A DNA stretch of 64,000 nucleotides, taken from the NCBI GenBank assembly GCA_020635285.1, contig JACKAB010000013.1:6899-70898 (forward strand). The letters run 5' to 3'. Source of the DNA: Ignavibacteriales bacterium. Its GTDB lineage: Bacteria > Bacteroidota > Ignavibacteria > Ignavibacteriales > Melioribacteraceae. Of the stretch, positions 60,218 to 64,000 are shown piece after piece. Each line of letters opens with the position of its first letter. Positions within the stretch are counted from its first letter, which is position 1. The notes under the pieces were generated by a model that searched no databases, was not told where the DNA came from, and saw only the letters and a list, made by a program, of their open reading frames with translations. A program made the position numbers and the translations under genes.

Positions 60218-61619
60218 ATGACTTCTATTAAAAATAAAATAACCATTCTTATTTTATCAACTTTTTTTATTATTTGGTTGCACTGAAGATCCAACAAAGA
60301 ACATAGAGGAATTAGATGATATAGAAATAGAAACAAACCTTGACCTTTCAGATTGGTCTACTACTACGCATAGCAATGATGCAGACCCAAATTATGATAT
60401 TGTATTTCCTCAAGATAAAGTAAACCGAATTGATTTTGTTATTTCCTCAACAAATTGGAATATTATGATTGATGATATGACTAATAATTATGGTGTTTTC
60501 GGCTCCGGTGCGGGCGGGCCTGCAGATGATTCAGACGATAACCCAATTTATGTTCCATGCTCATTATTTTTTAATGATATTGAATGGTACCAAGTGGGCT
60601 TACGATTTAAAGGAAACTCAAGTCTAAAAACAACTTGGGGACAAGGACTCTGGAAATTACCATTAAGGTTAAAAATGGATAAATTTGAAGATGAGATTCC
60701 AGAAATAAATAACCAACGGTTTTATGGCTTTAAAGAATTATCATTATCCAATTGTTATGATGATGAATCATTAATACGCGAAAAGGTTGTTCCAGAAATA
60801 TTTAGAGATTTTGGAGTAGCTGCACCTCAAACTGCATTCTACAGAATCTATGTCGATTATGGTGATGGTCCAATCTACTTTGGTCTTTACACAATGATTG
60901 AGATAGTTGATGATACAATGATTGAAGATCAATTTGCCAATGATAGTGGTAACCTTTATAAACCAGAAGGAACCGGTGCAAGTTTTGCAAAAAGCACATT
61001 TAATTCTAGCTACTTTGAGAAAAAGTCCAATGAAGAAACAGACTGGTCTGATGTTGAGGCCTTATTTAATGTCTTACATTCTTCTCAAAGAACGAGTGAT
61101 CCTGAAGCATGGAGAATCTCACTGGAACAAGTCTTTAGCACAGATCAATTCCTAAAATGGTTAGCTGTAAATACAACAATACAAAATTGGGATACATATG
61201 GTGTAATGACTCACAATTACTATCTCTATAACAACCCTAAAAATAATCAGCTGACATGGATACCTTGGGATAATAATGAAGCTCTGCAGTCTGGAAAGCA
61301 AGGTGGCGCATTATCTATTTCTTGCAGTGAAGTTAGTAGTAGCTGGCCTCTTATCAGATATTTATTAGATGACTCTATTTATTCTGCAAAATATAAAACT
61401 AATTTAAGTAAAGTAATTACCTCGGCATTTGAACCATCAAAAATGACTGCTAAATATCAGTATTATCAAAATCTTATAAGAGAATATGCTGTTGGGGAAA
61501 ATGGAGAACAACGAGGCTACACATTTTTAGAATCTGATGGTGATTTTGATTCAGCAATAAGTTCCTTGATTTCTCATATTAGCAGTAGACAAAGTGTTGT
61601 TAAAAATTACATCGAGTAA
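60218..61619 (+). CDS. CotH-family secreted protein kinase, lipoprotein, one frameshift
   Basis: CotH proteins are protein-kinase-fold enzymes that act outside the cytosol. The N-terminus is MTSIKNKITILILSTFFI and, after a shift near 60280, LFGCTEDP, a lipobox. Then come VNRIDFVISSTNWNIMIDDM, the GLRFKGNSS-type loop (QVGLRFKGNSSLKTTWGQGL), KELSLSNCYDDESLIREKVV, the ATP-contacting YFGLYTMIEIVDDTM, and WIPWDNNEALQ, in which the Asp of PWD is the metal-binding residue. About 466 residues. It has its own ECF-type motif. Its substrates may be the Spy-like or DUF1566 proteins encoded beside it, which is inference. Confidence 0.85.
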
Positions 61620-61633
61620 AAATTTTATTCCGG

Positions 61634-61660
61634 CACAAGTAAATCTTAAAAGCAACGACT
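61634..61660 (+). promoter_or_regulatory. ECF-type promoter motif, site E (before the DUF1566 lipoprotein)
   Basis: CACAAG (61634-61639), a 16-bp spacer and CGACT (61656-61660, one mismatch to CGTCT) followed by TAA. It is 42 bp before the chosen start at 61703. Confidence 0.65.
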
Positions 61661-61702
61661 TAAATAATGAGTGGTAATTTTAATTCAGAAAGGAAAATAG
61701 AA

Positions 61703-62962
61703 ATGAACTCAATTAGTTTAAAAATAATTCTTTGTCTAATGTTTTTGCTTATTTCATGCAGTGAGTCTGCAAAAACAGTTGACCCAGAAGAAACAGCAAA
61801 AGAAAATACTTTGCCTGACATCTCAGGGTATCCAGTTGTTAGTACAAACCAAAAAAAATTTTACAATAATAGTAATGAAATATCTATTCCCTCAATTGGC
61901 GGCGCATTTTATGGTCAGGATGCAAATTACTTAAAAAATGAACCCCAATACCAAGATAACGGTGATGGAACTGTTACTGATTTAATAACAGGACTAATGT
62001 GGGCACAGACATCAGATATGGATGGCGATGGAGATATTGACGCAATGGATAAAATGACATATCAGGAAGCGCTTACTGGAGCATACAAATTTAATCTTGC
62101 TGGATATGATGATTGGAGATTGCCATCAATAAAAGAAATGTATTCTTTAATTCTATTTAGCGGTGTTGATCCAAGCGGGTATGAAGGAACAAATACAGAC
62201 GGATTGATTCCGTTTATTGATATAGATTATTTTGATTTTGCATATGGTGATACCGATGCCGGAGAGAGAATTATTGACGCACAATTTGCATCTACTTCTA
62301 TGTATGTTGATGGAGAGTTACTGTTTGGAGTTAACTTTGCAGATGGACGAATAAAAGGATATGGTCTGCAAATGCCTTTTGGTCCTGGTGAAAAGACATT
62401 CTTTGTAATGTATGTCCGTGGTAATTCAACCTACGGAATAAATAATTTTATGGATAACGATAATGGGACAATCTCAGATAATGCAACTGGTTTAATGTGG
62501 ATGCAGTATGATAGTAAATCAACAATGAATTGGGAAGATGCTTTAATCTATGCTGAAAATTTTGAATATGCTGGTTACTCAGATTGGAGGTTGCCGGATG
62601 TTAAGGAATTACAAAGCATTGTTGATTATTCGAGTTCGCCTGGGACTACAAATTCTGCAGCAATAGATCCGATGTTTAATTCGACAAAAATTTTAAATGA
62701 AGCAGGTCAAGAAGATTATGGATTCTATTGGTCAAGCACAACACACTCTAACTGGTCTAACATTTCAGGAGGATTTGCTTCTTATGTCTGCTTTGGAAGA
62801 GCGATGGGATATATGAATGGCTGGGAAGATGTCCACGGTGCAGGTGCTCAACGCAGTGATCCAAAAGTTGGTGACCCAAGTGAATACCCGACTGGACATG
62901 GACCGCAAGGAGATGCCATAAGAATTTTTAACTTTGTGAGATTGGTTAGAGATTTAAATTAG
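61703..62962 (+). CDS. Lipoprotein with two DUF1566 domains
   Basis: Start ATG 61703 (MNSISLKIILCLMFLLISC) has an AGAAAGGA ribosome site and a lipobox; an in-frame ATG at 61667 lies at the predicted transcript start and is less likely. The mature protein carries two DUF1566 (Lcl C-terminal-like) repeats: NGDGTVTDLITGLMWAQTSD with YDDWRLPSIKEMYSLI, and NDNGTISDNATGLMWMQYDS with YSDWRLPDVKELQSIV. The family is surface-exposed and has been linked to collagen or carbohydrate contact. Intact, ~419 residues, and the last gene of the ECF-motif set. Confidence 0.85.
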   Translation: MNSISLKIILCLMFLLISCSESAKTVDPEETAKENTLPDISGYPVVSTNQKKFYNNSNEISIPSIGGAFYGQDANYLKNEPQYQDNGDGTVTDLITGLMWAQTSDMDGDGDIDAMDKMTYQEALTGAYKFNLAGYDDWRLPSIKEMYSLILFSGVDPSGYEGTNTDGLIPFIDIDYFDFAYGDTDAGERIIDAQFASTSMYVDGELLFGVNFADGRIKGYGLQMPFGPGEKTFFVMYVRGNSTYGINNFMDNDNGTISDNATGLMWMQYDSKSTMNWEDALIYAENFEYAGYSDWRLPDVKELQSIVDYSSSPGTTNSAAIDPMFNSTKILNEAGQEDYGFYWSSTTHSNWSNISGGFASYVCFGRAMGYMNGWEDVHGAGAQRSDPKVGDPSEYPTGHGPQGDAIRIFNFVRLVRDLN

Positions 62963-63017
62963 TAATACATTTAACAATCGTATTTAGAAGGGTATTTTTC
63001 TTAATAGTAAGAGTTTG

Positions 63018-63491
63018 CTATTTCATAATCAAATTTCTTAGTTGAAATTCATGTCTGATGGGATGCATTACCGCATGTTCCAGCATTGCATCAATACAAT
63101 ACTCAACTCCCCAATTAGAAGTAAATGTTTGTGAGATAAATTTTTCTTCTTCAACTTGGCAAAGAGGTAATCTCCATCTTTCCAAAAGGTGATTAAGATA
63201 ATTATCAGCCTCATTTTTAATAATATCTAAATTTGGGACAGCATTAATTTTGGGATTCTGAAGCTTCAATTCATCACATATCCAATTCATGTAGTTTCCT
63301 GCAGATCTTAATACATGTCTTAATAAAGTTATCAATGATTCATAATCGGGATCTTCTGTTTTAGGTAACGCAATATTTTTGTCATACGCTTCCCTCCAAA
63401 TTAAAAGAAAAGATTTTAAATGTTTTTCATGAAGCAGAACGAGAGATCTGGCGCCGTTATATTTAAATGGTTGTAAATTGTTGTTTATCAT
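63018..63491 (-). CDS. DinB-superfamily protein
   Basis: A 157-residue four-helix protein. Histidines in LVLLHEKHLKSFLLIWREAY and in MLEHAVMHPIRHEFQLRNL match the metal-binding positions of DinB-like bundles (His in helix 1 and HxxxH-type near the end). The family is mostly of unknown function; some members are thiol transferases. It starts 9 bp after the stop of the propeller gene upstream on the same strand, so they are probably co-transcribed. The frame is intact. Confidence 0.7.
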   Translation of the reverse strand: MINNNLQPFKYNGARSLVLLHEKHLKSFLLIWREAYDKNIALPKTEDPDYESLITLLRHVLRSAGNYMNWICDELKLQNPKINAVPNLDIIKNEADNYLNHLLERWRLPLCQVEEEKFISQTFTSNWGVEYCIDAMLEHAVMHPIRHEFQLRNLIMK

Positions 63492-63500
63492 GTCATTTAA

Positions 63501-64000
63501 TTATTTTTCATAAGTTGTTAAGTTTGAACGATATTTATAAAGTGCATCTCCGGAAGTAATGTAAAGAGTTTTCCCGTCTTCATCACCCCATGCACAATTT
63601 GTGGTTTGCCCTGGTACCTCAATATATTCAATAAAGGTTCCATCTTTTTCAAATATCCAAATTCCAACAGATCCGGCGACAAATAATCTTCCTTCCGAAT
63701 TTATTTTAAGTCCGTCTCCCGCTCCATTTGGTTCCATACTAGCAAACAATCTTCTATTGGTGATTATACTATCAGCGACATCCCAAACATAAATGTCTTT
63801 AGTTTCTGAATTTGTTACATAAAGTAGTTTTTCGTCTGGAGAAAATGCAATCCCATTTGGTCTTGTTAAGGAGTTATCTAAAAGTCTGAGTTTGCCATTT
63901 TTGTTAAGTCTGTAAATTCCATAATATCCCAATTCCTCTTGTTCGGGCTTAATTCCGTATGGCGGATCGGTAAAAAATATTGAACCATCAGATTTAACTG
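63501..64000 (-). CDS. SMP-30/gluconolactonase-like beta-propeller, partial
   Basis: The gene enters from the right edge. The visible part shows repeats of the SMP-30/lactonase propeller: SDGSIFFTDPPYGIKPEQEE (calcium-site loop TDPPYG), LTRPNGIAFSPDEKLLYVTN (metal-binding Asn and the SPDxxxLYV strand) and NGAGDGLKINSEGRLFVAGS (catalytic Asp). Such enzymes hydrolyse sugar lactones in the periplasm or cytosol. It ends TTYEK at 63501. The N-terminus and any signal peptide lie outside the window. Confidence 0.82.
   Translation of the reverse strand, partial: VKSDGSIFFTDPPYGIKPEQEELGYYGIYRLNKNGKLRLLDNSLTRPNGIAFSPDEKLLYVTNSETKDIYVWDVADSIITNRRLFASMEPNGAGDGLKINSEGRLFVAGSVGIWIFEKDGTFIEYIEVPGQTTNCAWGDEDGKTLYITSGDALYKYRSNLTTYEK

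Noticed and set aside
1..64000. tRNA, rRNA, CRISPR array, transposase or integrase
   Set aside because: None was seen on reading both strands; a covariance or profile search was not possible.

Overview
The window looks like chromosomal DNA of an AT-rich (roughly two-thirds A+T by eye) Gram-negative bacterium of the Bacteroidota/Chlorobiota superphylum, most likely an Ignavibacteria-type member. This rests on the gene content: lipoprotein and Sec signals followed by SQ/AQ-type cleavage sites, a FecI/FecR/TonB surface-signalling cluster with a DUF4974-type FecR, an ECF sigma factor paired with a Ser/Thr kinase, a VPS10/BNR propeller protein, PD40 propellers and CotH/DUF1566 lipoproteins. No rRNA, tRNA, CRISPR array or transposase was recognised.

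Layout. 0-3.6 kb: minus-strand accessory genes (thioredoxin-like fragment, small conserved protein, C1-family cysteine peptidase, broken TfoX-like gene, unknown gene). 3.7-9 kb: isoaspartyl peptidase, an intergenic region that looks like a replication origin (five TTATnnACA boxes plus an AT-rich stretch), a CoA-transferase and ClpB. 9-14 kb: mnmE-mnmG-rsmG-murQ, with two parS-like 16-mers in the mnmE-mnmG gap. 14-26 kb: a VPS10-like propeller protein, then minus-strand genes (RHH regulator + SPFH protein, YfcC carrier, beta-carbonic anhydrase, NYN protein, acetyltransferase, thioesterase, second C1 peptidase, ferredoxin + U32 protein). 26-33 kb: a lipoprotein related to cholesterol-dependent cytolysins, divergent from an ECF sigma factor + kinase/TPR pair, then a tandem MerR regulator and an alpha/beta hydrolase. 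33-44.7 kb: exonuclease III, a polyol dehydrogenase + FGGY kinase pair, an APC permease, a HEAT protein and a P-type H+-ATPase, VIT1-like carrier and small lipoproteins. 44.8-53.4 kb: ECF/FecR/TonB cluster, AraC regulator, TonB-dependent receptor and a GT39-type membrane glycosyltransferase. 53.6-63 kb: an ECF sigma factor, a membrane anti-sigma candidate, two Spy/CpxP-like proteins, CotH and DUF1566 lipoproteins, with a large NACHT NTPase in the middle. 63-64 kb: DinB-like and SMP-30/gluconolactonase-like genes.

The most striking system is at 53.6-63 kb. The same bipartite motif, C(A/G)CAAG - 16 bp - CGTCT (one site has an 18-bp gap and one reads CGACT), lies upstream of the ECF sigma gene, its membrane partner, the second Spy-like gene, CotH and the DUF1566 lipoprotein. 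It reads as an autoregulated ECF promoter defining an envelope regulon. The ~1,400-residue NACHT protein with a C-terminal PD-(D/E)xK-like domain sits in the middle of this regulon, lacks the motif, and looks like an inserted defence gene.

Quality caveat. Many reading frames are broken by one-base shifts, mostly at A, T, C or G homopolymers, including mnmE, mnmG and xth where the conserved protein resumes at once in another frame. The breaks are concentrated in 0-3.6 kb and 31-60 kb and are absent from 12.3-30.8 kb. I read most of them as sequence or assembly errors and give whole-gene spans joined across the shifts; true decay cannot be excluded from the sequence alone.
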